DNA of 64,000 nt from Mycolicibacterium aromaticivorans JS19b1 = JCM 16368 (GCF_000559085.1 NZ_JALN02000001.1:4588001-4652000); one strand, 5' to 3'. Positions 1 to 11,049 are shown, counted from the first letter of the stretch. Translations and numbers: made by a program. The notes: generated by a model not told the origin, from the sequence alone.

Positions 1-1
1 C

Positions 2-1795
2 GCCGGGATCAGCGGGCTCATGGTGGTGGTCAACTGCGCCTACGTCGGTGGGTTGGCCGGCATCATGAAGCGCCGGCGGCGTGGCACCCCGACGGTGATC
101 GCGGTGGGCCTGGTCGCGGGCGTGGTGTTCGGTTTCTTCATCATCGCCGCATTGACCGTGCTGGTTCGGCTGCGCACGCTGACGTTCGAGGCGATGACGG
201 CCAACTTCGACGGTGTGGTGTCGGTGATGTCGCGCTTCGAGCCGTTCCGGCCTGCCGCCGAGGACGCGCGGCACATGTTCGGCGTCGCCTTGCAGTATTG
301 GCCTGCGCTGCTGATGGTCTACGCGATGTTCTCGATCATGGTCGTCACCCTGGTGGGGTGGTGGGCGTTGTCGCGGGTGCTGGACCGCTTGCGCGGCATT
401 CCCGATGTGCACAAGCTCGAGACGCCCGACGAATCCGGCCCGGTCGCACCGGTTCCGGTGCGCCTGGTCGACGCCGGGTTCCGTTACCCCAACGCCGCGC
501 GCGACGCGCTGCGACCCGTGAGCTTGTCGGTCGACGTCGGCGAGCACGTGGCGATCACCGGTGCCAACGGCTCCGGCAAGACCACGCTGATGCTGCTCCT
601 GGCCGGACGGAGCCCTACCTCCGGCACGATCGAGCGGCCCGGTTCGATCGGACTGGGTAAGCCGGGCGGGACCGCGGTGATCCTGCAGCACCCCGAAAGC
701 CAGGTTCTGGGAACGCGAGTCGCCGACGACGTGGTGTTCGGACTGCCGCCAGGGACGCACACCGATATTCCGGCTCTGCTCGACGAAGTCGGCCTGGCGG
801 GCATGGAGGAGCGCGATACCGGCGGACTGTCCGGCGGTGAGCTGCAGCGACTCGCGGTGGCCGCCGCGCTGGCCCGCACGCCGTCGATGCTGATCGCCGA
901 CGAGGTCACCAGCATGGTGGACCAGCGCGGCCGTGAGGCATTGCTGACCGTGCTGTCCGGTCTGACCGAACGCCACCGGATGGCGTTGGTGGCGATCACC
1001 CACTACAACAACGAAGCCGATACCGCCGACCGGATCGTCGATCTCACCGAGTCGCTGGACAACACCGACATGGTCGAAAGCGCTGCCGCGCCGACGGCGA
1101 CGATCAGTGCTGCGCCGCGCGCCGCCGAACCGGTGTTGCAGCTCGGCCATGTCAGCCACGAATACGCCGCGGGTACACCGTGGGCCAAGCCCGCGCTGAC
1201 CGATGTCAACTTCACCGTCCACGAGGGCGACGGCCTTCTCATCCACGGCGGCAACGGTTCTGGCAAGTCGACCCTGGCCTGGATCATGGCGGGCCTGACC
1301 ACGCCGACATCCGGCGTGTGTTTGGTGCGCGGGCGCCCCGCACCGGAATGCGTCGGCGAGGTGGCCATTGCTTTTCAGGCCGCCCGGCTGCAGTTGATGC
1401 GCAGTCGCGTCGATCTGGAAGTTGCTTCCGCAGCCGGTTTTTCACCCCGCGACACAGCCCGGGTGCACGCCGCGCTGGCCAAGGTCGGCCTGGATGCCTC
1501 ACTGGCCGGGCGTCGCATCGACCAGCTCTCGGGCGGGCAGATGCGCCGGGTGGTGATTGCCGGCCTGCTGGCCCGCTCGCCGCAGGCACTGATTCTCGAC
1601 GAGCCGTTGGCCGGTCTCGACGCAGCCAGCCAGCGTGGGCTGCTGCGGCTACTGAGCGATCTGCGCCGCAACAGCGGGCTGACCGTCGTGGTGATCTCGC
1701 ATGATTTCGTCGGCCTCGAGGAGCTGTGCCCACGCACTCTGCATCTGCGCGACGGTGTGCTCACCACCGCACCGACCGCGGAGGAAGTGTCGTGA
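2..1795 (+). CDS. ECF-type ABC transporter: membrane region fused to two ATPase domains (5' truncated)
   Basis: The reading frame is open to the left edge, so the 5' end lies outside the window. The visible part starts with two or more hydrophobic segments (about the first 120 residues). Two ABC ATPase domains follow in tandem, with Walker A motifs GANGSGKTT and GGNGSGKST, signatures LSGGELQR and LSGGQMRR, and Walker B segments ending in ADE and LDE. A membrane part plus two EcfA-like domains in one chain resembles mycobacterial Rv2326c (about 700 aa). With the next gene (EcfT-like) it should form an ECF importer for a vitamin or metal; the substrate is not evident. It is translationally coupled to the next gene through a GTGA overlap. 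Confidence 0.85.
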   Translation, partial: AGISGLMVVVNCAYVGGLAGIMKRRRRGTPTVIAVGLVAGVVFGFFIIAALTVLVRLRTLTFEAMTANFDGVVSVMSRFEPFRPAAEDARHMFGVALQYWPALLMVYAMFSIMVVTLVGWWALSRVLDRLRGIPDVHKLETPDESGPVAPVPVRLVDAGFRYPNAARDALRPVSLSVDVGEHVAITGANGSGKTTLMLLLAGRSPTSGTIERPGSIGLGKPGGTAVILQHPESQVLGTRVADDVVFGLPPGTHTDIPALLDEVGLAGMEERDTGGLSGGELQRLAVAAALARTPSMLIADEVTSMVDQRGREALLTVLSGLTERHRMALVAITHYNNEADTADRIVDLTESLDNTDMVESAAAPTATISAAPRAAEPVLQLGHVSHEYAAGTPWAKPALTDVNFTVHEGDGLLIHGGNGSGKSTLAWIMAGLTTPTSGVCLVRGRPAPECVGEVAIAFQAARLQLMRSRVDLEVASAAGFSPRDTARVHAALAKVGLDASLAGRRIDQLSGGQMRRVVIAGLLARSPQALILDEPLAGLDAASQRGLLRLLSDLRRNSGLTVVVISHDFVGLEELCPRTLHLRDGVLTTAPTAEEVS

Positions 1796-2616
1796 CGACC
1801 GCCCGCCAGCCTCGCCCGGTGGTGCTGCTGCGTCCGGTGCCGGGCACGTCACCGATACACGAGCTGTGGGCCGGCACCAAACTGGTTGTGGTCCTTGGTT
1901 TCTCGGCCCTGTTGGCGTTTTATCCGGATTGGGTGCCGATCGCTCTGGTCGCGATCCTCATCGGCACCGCGATCCGCATGGCCCGCATCCCGCGCGGCGT
2001 GCTCCCGTCGGTACCCAAGTGGCTGTGGTTGCTGCTGCTGCTCGGTGCTGTGACCGCGGCGCTGGGCGGTGGAGCGCCGGTACTGCATCTGGCGTCCCAC
2101 GCCTTCGAACTCGGTGGCCTGCTGAAGTTCGTGCGCATCACCGTGGTGGCGATCGTGCTGCTGGCCCTGGGGATGATGGTGTCGTGGACGACGAACGTCG
2201 CCGACATCGCGCCCGCGGTGGCGCGGCTGGGCAGGCCGCTGAAGTTCTTCCGCATCCCGGTTGACGACTGGGCGGTTGCTCTTGCCTTGTCGCTGCGGGC
2301 TTTTCCGATGCTGCTCGACGAGTTCCGGTTGCTTTACGCCGCGCGACGGCTGCGGCCGCGGCCGGTACTGACCAGTCGCCGGGCCCGGCGCCGGCGGTGG
2401 GCCATCGAGATGGTGGACCTGATGTCGGCCGGCGTCACAGTGGCGCTTCGGCGCGCTGACGAGATGGGGGACGCGATCACCGCGCGCGGTGGGACCGGCA
2501 CGATCTCGGCGGCGCCGTCGGGGCCCAAGCGTGCCGACTGGGTGGTTCTGGCGATCTGCGCGCTGGTGGGCGTGGTGTCCGTCGGCCTGCAGGTGACGGT
2601 GCTCGCCGGTATCTAG
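1792..2616 (+). CDS. ECF transporter transmembrane (EcfT/CbiQ-type) protein
   Basis: A 274-aa membrane protein with hydrophobic segments in the first half and near the C-terminus and a basic, arginine-rich cytoplasmic stretch between them, as in CbiQ/EcfT coupling proteins. The GTG start at 1792 is preferred over upstream codons. It overlaps the ATPase stop (GTGA), sits behind a GAGGAAG ribosome-binding site, and starts the conserved part (VTTARQPRP). Corresponds in position and type to Rv2325c. It should couple the two ATPase domains of the preceding gene to substrate binding. Its stop codon interlocks with that of the convergent uspC (CTAG). Confidence 0.85.
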   Translation: MTTARQPRPVVLLRPVPGTSPIHELWAGTKLVVVLGFSALLAFYPDWVPIALVAILIGTAIRMARIPRGVLPSVPKWLWLLLLLGAVTAALGGGAPVLHLASHAFELGGLLKFVRITVVAIVLLALGMMVSWTTNVADIAPAVARLGRPLKFFRIPVDDWAVALALSLRAFPMLLDEFRLLYAARRLRPRPVLTSRRARRRRWAIEMVDLMSAGVTVALRRADEMGDAITARGGTGTISAAPSGPKRADWVVLAICALVGVVSVGLQVTVLAGI

Positions 2617-3887
2617 CGCGACGCCGCGGTATTGGCCGCCTGCTGGGCGGATGCCAACGCCTGGTCGACGGGTGTTCTGCCCAGGAACATTTCATCGAAG
2701 TACGGCTTGATCGCCTGATATCCGGCGGCGAAGCCCGGTCCGCCGGGCGCGGCGATGCGCGGGCCGTCGAGCACCCGGAAGAACGGCGTCACGTCGACGC
2801 CCTTCGCTGACCAGTAGTCGAAGTACTCCTGCTGGGCAGACAGCACTGCCGGGATCGCGGCGCCGTGGCGGCCGACGTAGGAGTTGCCACGGTCGCCACC
2901 CAGCCAGGCCAGCACCTCGCGCACCGCGTCGGGGTGAGGGCTGATGGGATTGCCTGCGGCGACAATGCCGTTGGTCACGCTGACCCGTCCCGCCGGTCCG
3001 GCCGGCAGCGGCGCCACGCCCCAGCGGAACGTCGCCTGCTCGGCGATCTGGGCCAGGTTGTAGGTGCCTGACTGGAACAGCGCCATCCGCCCGGACAGAA
3101 ACTGGTTGCGGGAGAAGTCGCCGTTGTCGTTGGTGTCCGAGGCGGGCGGGGCGACCCGGTCGGTGTTGATCAGGCCGATGACGTAGCGGAACGCGGTGGC
3201 GGCCTGCGGGTTGTCGAAGGCGAACCGGTCCCCGGCGGAGAACACCCCGCCCGCCGAGCCGATGTAGTTGAGGTAGATGGCCTGTAAGTCGTTGGCGGCG
3301 TTGTACGCCCACTGCCTGCCGTGGGTCAGGCGGGTGAGCAGGGGGCGCAGGGTGTCGATGCCCGGGTCGGGATCCCAGCGCAGCGAGTTCAGTGCGGCGG
3401 GGTCGACGCCGTCGGCGGCTAGCAGATCGGCGTTGTAGTACAGGGCGATTCCGGCATCGGTCAGTTGTGGCACGCCCCACAGCGCGCCGCCCCGGGTGAA
3501 TTGCGCGATCACCGACGGATCCCAGTCCAGGCTCGGCGCCACCGACATCAGCCGATGGTTGTCGGCGTATTCGGCGAAGTTCGCGTTGTTGAGCCAGAAG
3601 ATGTCGTCGGCGCCGCCGCCTGCGACATCGGTCCGCAGGGTGGTGAAGTAACTGGCGTAAGGGACGACGTTGGTGCGCACCTCGATGTCCGGATGCGTGC
3701 GGCTGAATTCGGTGAAGGACTCGGCGTAGGCTGCCGCCACCTGCGGGTCCCACAGTCGCACGGTGATCACGGTCGTGCCCGACGGTCCGCCTGTGCGGCC
3801 CAGCACCACGGCAGAGGAGAACAGGACCACAGCGACCGCGATCAGCCCGGCCAGCATCCGGGTGGAGAACCGTGGCGGCCAGCTCAT
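2613..3887 (-). CDS. uspC: UspC, extracytoplasmic sugar-binding protein of an amino-sugar ABC importer
   Basis: A 424-aa family 1 extracellular solute-binding protein (ITVRLWDPQ near the N-terminus, [10 protein letters not shown] further on). The ATG at 3887 lies in an ATGA overlap with uspB, so the long upstream extension of the frame is spurious. The N-terminus has one hydrophobic segment ([19 protein letters not shown]) but no lipobox cysteine. It therefore looks membrane-anchored or cleaved by signal peptidase I, rather than lipidated as often assumed for this family. Order uspA-uspB-uspC matches M. tuberculosis Rv2316-Rv2318, reported to bind amino-sugars. No ATPase gene is adjacent; MalK-type ATPases are often shared from elsewhere in the genome. 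Confidence 0.88.
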   Translation of the reverse strand: MSWPPRFSTRMLAGLIAVAVVLFSSAVVLGRTGGPSGTTVITVRLWDPQVAAAYAESFTEFSRTHPDIEVRTNVVPYASYFTTLRTDVAGGGADDIFWLNNANFAEYADNHRLMSVAPSLDWDPSVIAQFTRGGALWGVPQLTDAGIALYYNADLLAADGVDPAALNSLRWDPDPGIDTLRPLLTRLTHGRQWAYNAANDLQAIYLNYIGSAGGVFSAGDRFAFDNPQAATAFRYVIGLINTDRVAPPASDTNDNGDFSRNQFLSGRMALFQSGTYNLAQIAEQATFRWGVAPLPAGPAGRVSVTNGIVAAGNPISPHPDAVREVLAWLGGDRGNSYVGRHGAAIPAVLSAQQEYFDYWSAKGVDVTPFFRVLDGPRIAAPGGPGFAAGYQAIKPYFDEMFLGRTPVDQALASAQQAANTAASR

Positions 3888-4696
3888 TTGAGCCCGGTGA
3901 CGACGATCGAGCGCACGATCTGACGCTGGAACACCAGGAACAGCGCGATCAGCGGGACGATCGCCACCGTCGTCGCCGCCATCACCAGCGTCCACTGGGC
4001 GTTGTACTGGGTCTGCAACCCCGCGGTCGCGACGGTGAGCACCCGCCAGGCGCCGCCGCTGGTGATGACCAGCGGCCACATGAACGAATTCCATTGACTT
4101 ACAACGGTGATCAGGGTCAGGGTCACCAGGATCGGCTTGCTGGCCGGCAACACCACGTGCACCAGCACGTCGAGGGTGTTGGCCCCGTCCAGCCGGGCGG
4201 CGTTGACCAGGTCGGCGGGGATTCCGCGAAAGTACTCGCGCAGCAGGAAGATCGCGTAGGGGGAGCCGAACACGAACGGCAACACCAACGCCCAGAACGT
4301 GTTCCGCAAGCCCAGCTCGGCCATCATCAGATACAGCGGCACCACGGTCACCGTGCCGGGGACCATCAGCGTCGCGATGTAGATCCAAAACATGGCGTCG
4401 CGGCCGGTGAACTCCAGGCGGGCGAACGCGTAAGCCGCCAGGACCGAGAACGTCAGCTGCGCCAGCGTGATGATCGCCGTCATCAGTGCTGTCACCGCCA
4501 ACGCCCGGCCGAATCCGGCATCGCCCAAGGCGCTGTAGTTGGCCAAGGTCGGCGGGCTCGGCAGCGACAGCGGAGTTCCGGTGGCGAACTGCTGCGCCGA
4601 GGTGAACGAGGTCAACAAACCCAGCCCGAACGGTGCCAGGGTGATCACTGCACCGGCCAGCAGACCCAGGTAGATCAGCGCATTACGTGAGGTCAT
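3884..4696 (-). CDS. uspB: UspB, sugar ABC transporter permease (MalG-like)
   Basis: A 270-aa inner-membrane permease with about six transmembrane segments. The binding-protein-dependent permease EAA loop (DLVNAARLDGANTLDVLVHVVLPASKPI) is in the usual position before the last helices. Start ATG 4696 (MTSRNALIY) sits just inside the 3' end of uspA (14-nt overlap). Its stop overlaps the uspC start (ATGA). The track frame that begins further upstream runs into uspA and is not the start. It should form the translocation pore with UspA. Confidence 0.9.
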   Translation of the reverse strand: MTSRNALIYLGLLAGAVITLAPFGLGLLTSFTSAQQFATGTPLSLPSPPTLANYSALGDAGFGRALAVTALMTAIITLAQLTFSVLAAYAFARLEFTGRDAMFWIYIATLMVPGTVTVVPLYLMMAELGLRNTFWALVLPFVFGSPYAIFLLREYFRGIPADLVNAARLDGANTLDVLVHVVLPASKPILVTLTLITVVSQWNSFMWPLVITSGGAWRVLTVATAGLQTQYNAQWTLVMAATTVAIVPLIALFLVFQRQIVRSIVVTGLK

Positions 4697-5564
4697 AGCT
4701 GATCCGGCGACGGAAGTAGAGGTGCTGGACGATCGTCGCGCCGACCAGGATGACGAACAGCACCAGTGCCATGACTGCTGCCCGCCCGATCGCGGCGGCG
4801 CCGAACGCCTCGGCATAGATCCGGTGCGCCACCAGATCGGTGCGCCCGGCGGGCCCGCCACCGGTCAGCGCGTACACGGTGTCGAACACCTGCGCCGCGC
4901 TGACGATGCCGGTGACCGAGACGAAGAACAGCGTGGGCCGCAGCATCGGCAGCGTGATGTGCCAGAACCGCTGCCGGCTCGTCGCGCCGTCGAGTCGGGC
5001 CGCGGCGTGGATCTGCGGCGGAATCGCCAGGATCCCGGCGAGGAAGAACAGCGTCACGTAGCCGACGTTCATCCACACCGTCACCGCCGAGACGACCGGC
5101 AACGCCAGCCCGGGATCGGTCAGCCACTCGACGCGACGCCCCAACACGGTGCTCACCGCGCCGTCGGTCGGCGCCAGGATCCAATGCCACAGCACCGCGA
5201 CCGCCAGCGGCGAGCACACCCACGGCACCACGTACACGGTGCGGAACACGCCGCTGCCCGGCAATTCGCGGGACAGCAATGCCGCGGCAAACAACCCCAG
5301 CAGGATCTGCACCGGAACAACGATCGCGATGAACGCCAGTGTCACCAGCAGGGAGTTGCCGAAGCCGGCGTCGGTGAGCACAGAACGCCAATTATCCAGT
5401 CCCACATAGCGGATGGGGCCCAGAAGATCCCACCGGTGCAGGCTCAGCCACAGCACCACCAGCATGGGCAGCAACAGGAAGCAGACGACCCCGAACAGGC
5501 TCGGTGCGAGCAGCGTGTACCCCAGCAGGGTCGAGCGCACACGCCGAGTCGTCACCTTGGCCAT
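4683..5564 (-). CDS. uspA: UspA, sugar ABC transporter permease (MalF-like)
   Basis: A 293-aa permease with six predicted membrane helices and the EAA-type loop HAAARLDGATSRQRFWHITLPMLRP. It is first in the uspABC operon, reading away from tldD across a 38-bp divergent spacer. ATG 5564 is the first in-frame start and gives a typical length. With UspB it should import the ligand delivered by UspC. A promoter must lie within or beside the short spacer or inside the tldD 5' end. Confidence 0.9.
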   Translation of the reverse strand: MAKVTTRRVRSTLLGYTLLAPSLFGVVCFLLLPMLVVLWLSLHRWDLLGPIRYVGLDNWRSVLTDAGFGNSLLVTLAFIAIVVPVQILLGLFAAALLSRELPGSGVFRTVYVVPWVCSPLAVAVLWHWILAPTDGAVSTVLGRRVEWLTDPGLALPVVSAVTVWMNVGYVTLFFLAGILAIPPQIHAAARLDGATSRQRFWHITLPMLRPTLFFVSVTGIVSAAQVFDTVYALTGGGPAGRTDLVAHRIYAEAFGAAAIGRAAVMALVLFVILVGATIVQHLYFRRRISYDLT

Positions 5565-5602
5565 TAAAGCGGGTCACCGAGCCGCCCGTTACCGTGTAGC
5601 AC

Positions 5603-7120
5603 GTGAGTCACCGTGACGTTGACGCCGACTTTCTGGCCCTGCCGCGCCATGCGCTCGCCGACGCTGCCCTGTCGGCGGCCCACGCGGCCGGCGCCAGCTA
5701 CGCAGATCTGCGGATCCACGCGATCACCAGCGAGGTGGTGCAACTACGCGACGGCGAGCTGCAGAGCGCGGTCACCGACCGGGAGATCGGGCTGGCAGTG
5801 CGGGTGATCGTCGACGGCACCTGGGGGTTCGCCTCGCACGCCGAGCTGGCCCCCGAGGTCGCCGCCGACACGGCGCGCCGTGCGGTCGGTGTCGCCACCA
5901 CGCTGGCGCTGCTGAACGCCGAGCGCATCGAGTTGGCGGCCGAACCGGTGTACAGCGACGTGACGTGGGTGTCGAACTACGGGATCGACCCGTTCACCGT
6001 GCCGACCGCCGACAAGATCGCTCTGCTCGGGGAATACTCCGGTCGCTTGATGGCCTCCGACGGGGTCGATCACGTCTCGGCGATGGTGATGACCGTCAAA
6101 GAGCAGACGTTCTACGCCGACACCTTCGGCTCGTCGATCACCCAGCAGAGAGTGCGGCTGCAGCCGGCGCTGGAGGCGGTGGCCGTCGACGCGACCGCCG
6201 GCAGCTTCGAGTCGATGCGCACGCTGGCCCCGCCGACCGCCCGCGGCTGGGAGGCGGTGGTAGGCGACGAGGTCTGGGACTGGAGTACCGAACTGGCTGA
6301 GCTGCCCAGCATGCTCGCCGAGAAGACCAAGGCGCCGACGGTGGTTGCCGGGCCGACCGATCTGGTGATCGATCCCACCAATCTGTGGCTGACCATTCAC
6401 GAATCCATCGGCCACGCCACGGAATACGACCGGGCGATCGGCTACGAAGCCGCCTACGCGGGTACCTCGTTCGCCACCCCGGACAAGCTGAACACGATGC
6501 GCTACGGCTCGCCGGTGATGACCGTGACCGCTGATCGGACCGTCGAATATGGTTTGGCCACAATCGGATACGACGACGAGGGGGTGGCAGCCCAGAGCTG
6601 GGATCTGGTGCGCGACGGCATCTTCGTCGGTTACCAACTCGACCGGGTGTTCGCGCCGCGGTTGGGCCACACCCGATCCAACGGCTGCAGCTATGCCGAC
6701 TCCCCACACCACGTCCCGATCCAGCGGATGGCCAACGTCTCGCTGCAGCCCGGCGCGGAGGATCTGAGCACCGATGACCTGATCTCCCGGGTCTCGGACG
6801 GCATCTACATCGTCGGCGACAAGTCCTGGTCGATCGACATGCAGCGCTACAACTTCCAGTTCACCGGCCAGCGGTTCTACCGGATCCGCGACGGACGGCT
6901 GGACGGTCAGTTGCGCGACGTGGCGTATCAGGCCACCACCACCGATTTCTGGAATTCGATGGAAGCCGTTGGCGGGCGCCAGACCTGGCGTCTCGGCGGG
7001 GCGTTCAACTGCGGCAAGGCCCAGCCCGGTCAGGTGGCCGCGGTCAGCCACGGCTGCCCGTCGGCGTTGTTCCGCGGGGTGAACGTGCTCAACACGCGCG
7101 AGGAAGCGGGCCACGCATGA
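5603..7120 (+). CDS. tldD: TldD-family metalloprotease
   Basis: A 505-aa protein, the same length as Rv2315c. It carries the TldD zinc-protease motif HESIGH at residues 266-271 within LWLTIHESIGHATEYDRA. TldD proteins act with the partner TldE/PmbA as a heterodimeric protease on unfolded or modified peptides. The metal site is in TldD only, and the partner gene follows immediately with an ATGA overlap. Start is GTG (VSHRDVDADF); the spacer to divergent uspA is only 38 bp. Cytoplasmic; no signal peptide. Confidence 0.9.
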   Translation: MSHRDVDADFLALPRHALADAALSAAHAAGASYADLRIHAITSEVVQLRDGELQSAVTDREIGLAVRVIVDGTWGFASHAELAPEVAADTARRAVGVATTLALLNAERIELAAEPVYSDVTWVSNYGIDPFTVPTADKIALLGEYSGRLMASDGVDHVSAMVMTVKEQTFYADTFGSSITQQRVRLQPALEAVAVDATAGSFESMRTLAPPTARGWEAVVGDEVWDWSTELAELPSMLAEKTKAPTVVAGPTDLVIDPTNLWLTIHESIGHATEYDRAIGYEAAYAGTSFATPDKLNTMRYGSPVMTVTADRTVEYGLATIGYDDEGVAAQSWDLVRDGIFVGYQLDRVFAPRLGHTRSNGCSYADSPHHVPIQRMANVSLQPGAEDLSTDDLISRVSDGIYIVGDKSWSIDMQRYNFQFTGQRFYRIRDGRLDGQLRDVAYQATTTDFWNSMEAVGGRQTWRLGGAFNCGKAQPGQVAAVSHGCPSALFRGVNVLNTREEAGHA

Positions 7121-8490
7121 TCCCCGCCCAGCAGGTCGTCGAGTTGGCATTGCAGGCCGCCGGCCAGTCAGGTCGGGCCGACGAGACGATCGTGATCGTC
7201 ACCGATCGGGCCGAGGCCTCGCTGCGGTGGGCCGGGAACTCGATGACCACCAACGGTGTTTCGACCACCCGGTCGACCACCGTCATTTCGATTGTACGCA
7301 AAGGCAATACGTCGCATACAGGTGCGGTCCGCAGCAGTGACGTGAACCCCGCTGCGATCGCGGTGTTGGTGGCCGCTGCCGAACACGCTGCCCAGGCCGC
7401 TCCCGACGCCCGCGACAATGCGCCGCTGCTGACCGGTAGCGGTACGCCCGACGACTGGAACGAGTCGATCCCGGAGACCGGGGCGGGCGTGTTCGCAGAT
7501 GTCGCCGAATCACTGTCCCGCGGCTTCGGGCGCACCGACCGGTTGTACGGGTATGCCCACCACGTCGTCGAGACCACGTTTCTGGCCACCTCGACCGGGA
7601 TCCGCCGCCGCTTCACCCAGCCGACCGGAACCGTCGAGATCAACGCCAAACGCGACGGTGCCAGCGCATGGGCGGGCATCAGCACGCCATGGTTCGCCGA
7701 CGTGCCCACCGACACGCTGCTCGACGATCTTGCGATGCGCCTCGGCTGGGCCAACCGGACCGTCGAGCTGCCGGCCGGCCGCTACGAAACCGTGATGCCG
7801 CCATCCGCGGTGGCCGACATGATGATCTACCTCGGCTGGTCGATGGACGGTCGCGGCGCCGAGGAGGGCCGGACGGCGTTGTCGGCGCCCGGCGGCGGCA
7901 CCAGGGTCGGGGAGAAACTCACCGAACTGCCGCTGACGATGTACTCCGATCCGTTCGCACCGGGCCTGGAGTGCGCGCCGTTCGTCGCGGCCACCAGCGG
8001 TTCGGAGACGGTCTCGGTGTTCGACAACGGGCTCGACATCGGGCGGGTGGACTGGATCCGCAACGGCGCCATCAACGCACTGGCCTACCCGCGCGGCGCG
8101 GCCGCCGAGTTCGGGACGACGGTCGCGGTACCCGCCGACAACCTGCTGATGACCGGCGGCAGCGCCGAGTTGGCCGACATGGTGGCGGCCACCGAGCGCG
8201 GGCTGCTGCTGACCACGCTGTGGTACATCCGCACCGTCGACCCGACCACCCTGCTGCTGACCGGGCTGACCCGCGACGGGGTCTACCTGATCGAAGACGG
8301 CGAAGTCACCCGGGCGGTCAACAATTTCCGCTTCAATGAGAGCCCGTTGGATCTGCTGCGCCGCGCCACCGAGGCGGGCGTGCCCGAGCAGACGTTGCCG
8401 CGTGAATGGGGCGACTGGGCGACCCGAGCGGTGATGCCGACGCTGCGAATCCCCGACTTCCACATGTCGTCGGTGAGCCAGGCGCAATAA
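7117..8490 (+). CDS. TldE/PmbA-like partner of TldD protease
   Basis: A 457-aa member of the PmbA/TldE group (Rv2314c-like, same length). It has the conserved glycine-rich and WI/VR-DG segments of the family but lacks the HExxxH zinc motif, as expected for the non-metal subunit. ATG 7117 overlaps the tldD stop. The partner is expected to be needed for complex activity, for example cleavage of ribosomally made peptides. No precursor peptide gene is seen next to it. Confidence 0.87.
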   Translation: MIPAQQVVELALQAAGQSGRADETIVIVTDRAEASLRWAGNSMTTNGVSTTRSTTVISIVRKGNTSHTGAVRSSDVNPAAIAVLVAAAEHAAQAAPDARDNAPLLTGSGTPDDWNESIPETGAGVFADVAESLSRGFGRTDRLYGYAHHVVETTFLATSTGIRRRFTQPTGTVEINAKRDGASAWAGISTPWFADVPTDTLLDDLAMRLGWANRTVELPAGRYETVMPPSAVADMMIYLGWSMDGRGAEEGRTALSAPGGGTRVGEKLTELPLTMYSDPFAPGLECAPFVAATSGSETVSVFDNGLDIGRVDWIRNGAINALAYPRGAAAEFGTTVAVPADNLLMTGGSAELADMVAATERGLLLTTLWYIRTVDPTTLLLTGLTRDGVYLIEDGEVTRAVNNFRFNESPLDLLRRATEAGVPEQTLPREWGDWATRAVMPTLRIPDFHMSSVSQAQ

Positions 8491-8497
8491 TCGGCAG

Positions 8498-9340
8498 ATG
8501 GCCGATGATCTCGACGCTGTCCTGACCCAGCTGGTGGTGCAATCACCGGCCGACCTGCAGCGGCTGGTGGGACTGATCCGCACCACCTGTGGCGACACCC
8601 TCTCGTTGACTCCGCTGCCTGCGCAAACGCCGGTGAGCGCGCCCGAGTCGGACGCCGAGAAGGTGGTGGCTGAGTTCGCCGAGCAGTTCAGCGTGGACGT
8701 GTCGGCGATCTCCGACCGTCAGCGGGAAGCGCTGACCGGTGCGCTGGGTGCGGCGAGCTTCGCCGCGGTGATCCAGATGTTCTTCGCCGACTTCCTGCCG
8801 CGGGTGCGCAATGGTCTGGAGGTACTCGGGTTGCCGGTCGGCTGGGTGCCGGAGGCGCCGATGTGGGATCCGGGCATCGATGCCGGTGACATGTTGTTCA
8901 ACCAGCTGCTGCCCGGGGTGGCGCGGCTGCGGTCTCTGGACCCGGTCACCACCGAGGTGGTGCGCCTGCGCGGAGCTGTCGCCCACAACTGCCGGCTCTG
9001 CAAATCGCTACGCGAGAGCAAGGCTTTGGACGCCGGCGGCAGCGAATCGATGTACGACGACATCGAGCACTTCGAGTCCTCCGAACTGCTGAGCGATGCG
9101 CACAAGGCGGCGCTGCGTTACGCCGATGCGCTGATCTGGTCACCGGCGCGGATCAGTCCGGCGGTGGCCTCCGGTGTACGCGAGCACTTCTCGCAGGAGC
9201 AGGCCCGCGAGCTGACCCTGGACGTGATGCGCAACGCCAGCAACAAGATCGCGGTGTCGTTGAAAGCCGATCAGGCCCGCGTCGCCGACGGCACCGAGCG
9301 CTACCTCATCGACGAGGACGGTCAGACCGTCTTCGCCTGA
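8498..9340 (+). CDS. AhpD-like / carboxymuconolactone decarboxylase family protein
   Basis: A 280-aa helical protein with the redox motif C165-R-L-C168 in the context [16 protein letters not shown], typical of AhpD-like (CMD family) proteins. Family members act as disulfide reductants or peroxidase partners; the actual substrate is unknown. It starts 7 nt after the PmbA-like gene and is probably cotranscribed with it. Its 3' end overlaps the convergent threonine aldolase gene by 19 nt. It is longer than single-domain AhpD, with an extra N-terminal region of about 90 residues that I do not recognise. Confidence 0.78.
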   Translation: MADDLDAVLTQLVVQSPADLQRLVGLIRTTCGDTLSLTPLPAQTPVSAPESDAEKVVAEFAEQFSVDVSAISDRQREALTGALGAASFAAVIQMFFADFLPRVRNGLEVLGLPVGWVPEAPMWDPGIDAGDMLFNQLLPGVARLRSLDPVTTEVVRLRGAVAHNCRLCKSLRESKALDAGGSESMYDDIEHFESSELLSDAHKAALRYADALIWSPARISPAVASGVREHFSQEQARELTLDVMRNASNKIAVSLKADQARVADGTERYLIDEDGQTVFA

Positions 9341-10362
9341 GCGAGCGCGGCCAGAGCGGCGTCGACGTCGGTGTCGGTGGTCGCCCACGAACAGACGAAC
9401 CGGGCGGCGGGCTTGTGCGGGTCGGGGACGTGCACGGCGAAGTGTTGTCGCACGGCGGCCAACGCGTCAGCGGGCAGGTCGACGAACACTTCGTTGGCGT
9501 CGGTGGCCGACGCCACGTGCAGGCCGAGTTCGGTCAAGCCTGAGCTGAGCTTGCGAGCCATGGCATTGGCGTGGGCGGCGGTCTCGAGCCAGGCGCCGTC
9601 GGTCAGCATGGCCTCGAATTGCGCTGCGACATAACGATGTTTGCTGGCCAGGTGGCCGATCTGCTTCTGGACGAACTCGATACCGGTGAAGCGCTCGGGG
9701 CGGCGCACCAAGATCGCGTCGCCGAACAGCATGCCGTTCTTGGTGCCGCCCACCGTCACGATGTCGGCGTCGCCGACGGCGTCCAGAGGCGAGGTGCCAA
9801 GGGCCGCAATGGCATTGGCAACGCGGGAGCCGTCAACATGGACCAGCAGGTCGAGCTCGTGCGCGTGGTCGACGAATGCCGCGATCGCCTCGGGCTGCCA
9901 GACGCGACCGTTTTCGGTGGACTGGGTGATGGTGACGATGCGTGGTTGAGAGTGGTGCACCTCGCCGCGGCGGGTGATGCGACGATCCAGCAGAGCCGGG
10001 TCGATGAGGCCGTCGTCGCTCGGCAGCGCGATGAGGCTGGCGCCGGAAACCCGGACGGGCCCGCCGGCCTCGTCGAGCAGGCTGTGGGCGACGTCGCTGC
10101 AGAGGATTTCGTGCCAGGGCCGTACGGCGGCGGTCAGCGCGATGATGTTCGCGCCGGTGCCGGTGAAGGCGAACAGAACATCGGCGCCGGGGGAGTCGAA
10201 GGCGTCCCGGATCCGGTCGGCCGCGCGGTGAGTGATGGGGTCACCGCCGTAGGACATGACAGCGCCGTCATTGGCGGCCTGGATCGCCTCGAGGGCCCGG
10301 GGGTGTGCGGGAGCGGCGTTGTCGGAGGCGAAAGCGCTGGAAGGGATCGGCACAGTCACCAT
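9322..10362 (-). CDS. Low-specificity L-threonine aldolase / aromatic-aminotransferase-fold beta-eliminating lyase
   Basis: A 346-aa PLP enzyme. The likely Schiff-base lysine is K208 in [11 protein letters not shown], and [10 protein letters not shown] lies upstream, as in threonine aldolases that split L-threonine or allo-threonine to glycine and acetaldehyde. Start ATG 10362 ([21 protein letters not shown]) is chosen because conserved sequence begins there; the longer frame upstream is out of character. Divergent from the GAF gene with about 60 bp between them. Confidence 0.87.
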   Translation of the reverse strand: MVTVPIPSSAFASDNAAPAHPRALEAIQAANDGAVMSYGGDPITHRAADRIRDAFDSPGADVLFAFTGTGANIIALTAAVRPWHEILCSDVAHSLLDEAGGPVRVSGASLIALPSDDGLIDPALLDRRITRRGEVHHSQPRIVTITQSTENGRVWQPEAIAAFVDHAHELDLLVHVDGSRVANAIAALGTSPLDAVGDADIVTVGGTKNGMLFGDAILVRRPERFTGIEFVQKQIGHLASKHRYVAAQFEAMLTDGAWLETAAHANAMARKLSSGLTELGLHVASATDANEVFVDLPADALAAVRQHFAVHVPDPHKPAARFVCSWATTDTDVDAALAALAQAKTV

Positions 10363-10423
10363 CGTGCACCGCAGGGTGAGTGAAAGTGTTGCCGGCCGGT
10401 GCTCGCGCCGGGAGACTGGTGCG

Positions 10424-10921
10424 ATGTCTGAAGCCGAACCCCACAAGACGGACACCACCGCAGGGCTCTCACCGCTGGCCGGCCAGCTGGAGAAGGTCGC
10501 TGAACAGCTCGGGGTGAAGTCGGTTCTGGTGATGCGCTCGGAACCCGATTCGATGGTGGTAGCGGCGACTGCCGGTGAGGCCACTAAGCACTACACGGTG
10601 GGAGCGGCCGGCAAGAAGGCCCGTGACGACGGTTCTCGGGTGCCCCTCTACTGCGAGAAGGTGGTCGACGCTGACAGCCCGCTGTTCGTGCGGGATTCGC
10701 GCGAGGATGCGACATTCGCCGGCAATGAGGACGAGACAGAGTTCGGCCTGCACAACTATCTGGGCCTGCCGGTACACGACGCATCGGGAAACGTGGTGGG
10801 CACGGTCTGCGTGCTCGACGATTCCGCGCGCGAGTACACCGACGAGCAGCGCGAGCAGCTTTCGGCGCTCCGCGGTGATGTCGAAGCGGTACTGCGCAAT
10901 GACGGCACCGCCCTGGGCTGA
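10424..10921 (+). CDS. GAF-domain protein
   Basis: A 165-aa single-domain GAF protein. FVRDSREDATFAGNEDETEFGLHNYLGLPVHDASGNVVGTVCVLDDSAREYT is the typical core of free-standing GAF sensors; I quote only its character (a Y-L-G-L-P strand followed by a V-G-T-V-C strand). Start ATG 10424 (MSEAEPHKTD) gives a normal N-terminus. The longer frame would overlap the divergent aldolase gene. It may bind a small molecule or sense redox state; the ligand cannot be read from sequence. Confidence 0.75.
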   Translation: MSEAEPHKTDTTAGLSPLAGQLEKVAEQLGVKSVLVMRSEPDSMVVAATAGEATKHYTVGAAGKKARDDGSRVPLYCEKVVDADSPLFVRDSREDATFAGNEDETEFGLHNYLGLPVHDASGNVVGTVCVLDDSAREYTDEQREQLSALRGDVEAVLRNDGTALG

Positions 10922-10975
10922 GGCCGACCTTGTACCTCGGGGCGATGCGGACGTGCGACGATAGGGTCCGCACAA

Positions 10976-11049
10976 GGGGCGGTAGCTCAGTCGGTTAGAG
11001 CCGTGGACTCATAATCCATTGGTCGCGGGTTCGAGCCCCGCCCGCCCTA
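10976..11049 (+). tRNA. tRNA-Met (anticodon CAT)
   Basis: A full cloverleaf can be drawn. The 7-bp acceptor stem ends in a G.T pair, U8 and A9 are present, the D stem is GCTC/GAGC, and the anticodon loop is CTCATAA with CAT in the centre. The T arm is GCGGG/CCCGC around TTCGAGC, followed by discriminator A. No CCA is encoded. The lack of initiator features (no unpaired position 1:72, no three G-C pairs at the anticodon stem base) makes it an elongator Met tRNA rather than initiator. A lysidine-type tRNA-Ile(CAT) is less likely but not excluded. Confidence 0.93.

Noticed and set aside
5744-7150. 468-aa minus frame opposite tldD
   Set aside because: Low-complexity shadow of a well-supported TldD with intact zinc motif on the other strand.
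10976-11049. tRNA-Ile(CAT, lysidine type)
   Set aside because: The overall sequence looks like mycobacterial elongator tRNA-Met; still, identity cannot be proved by eye.
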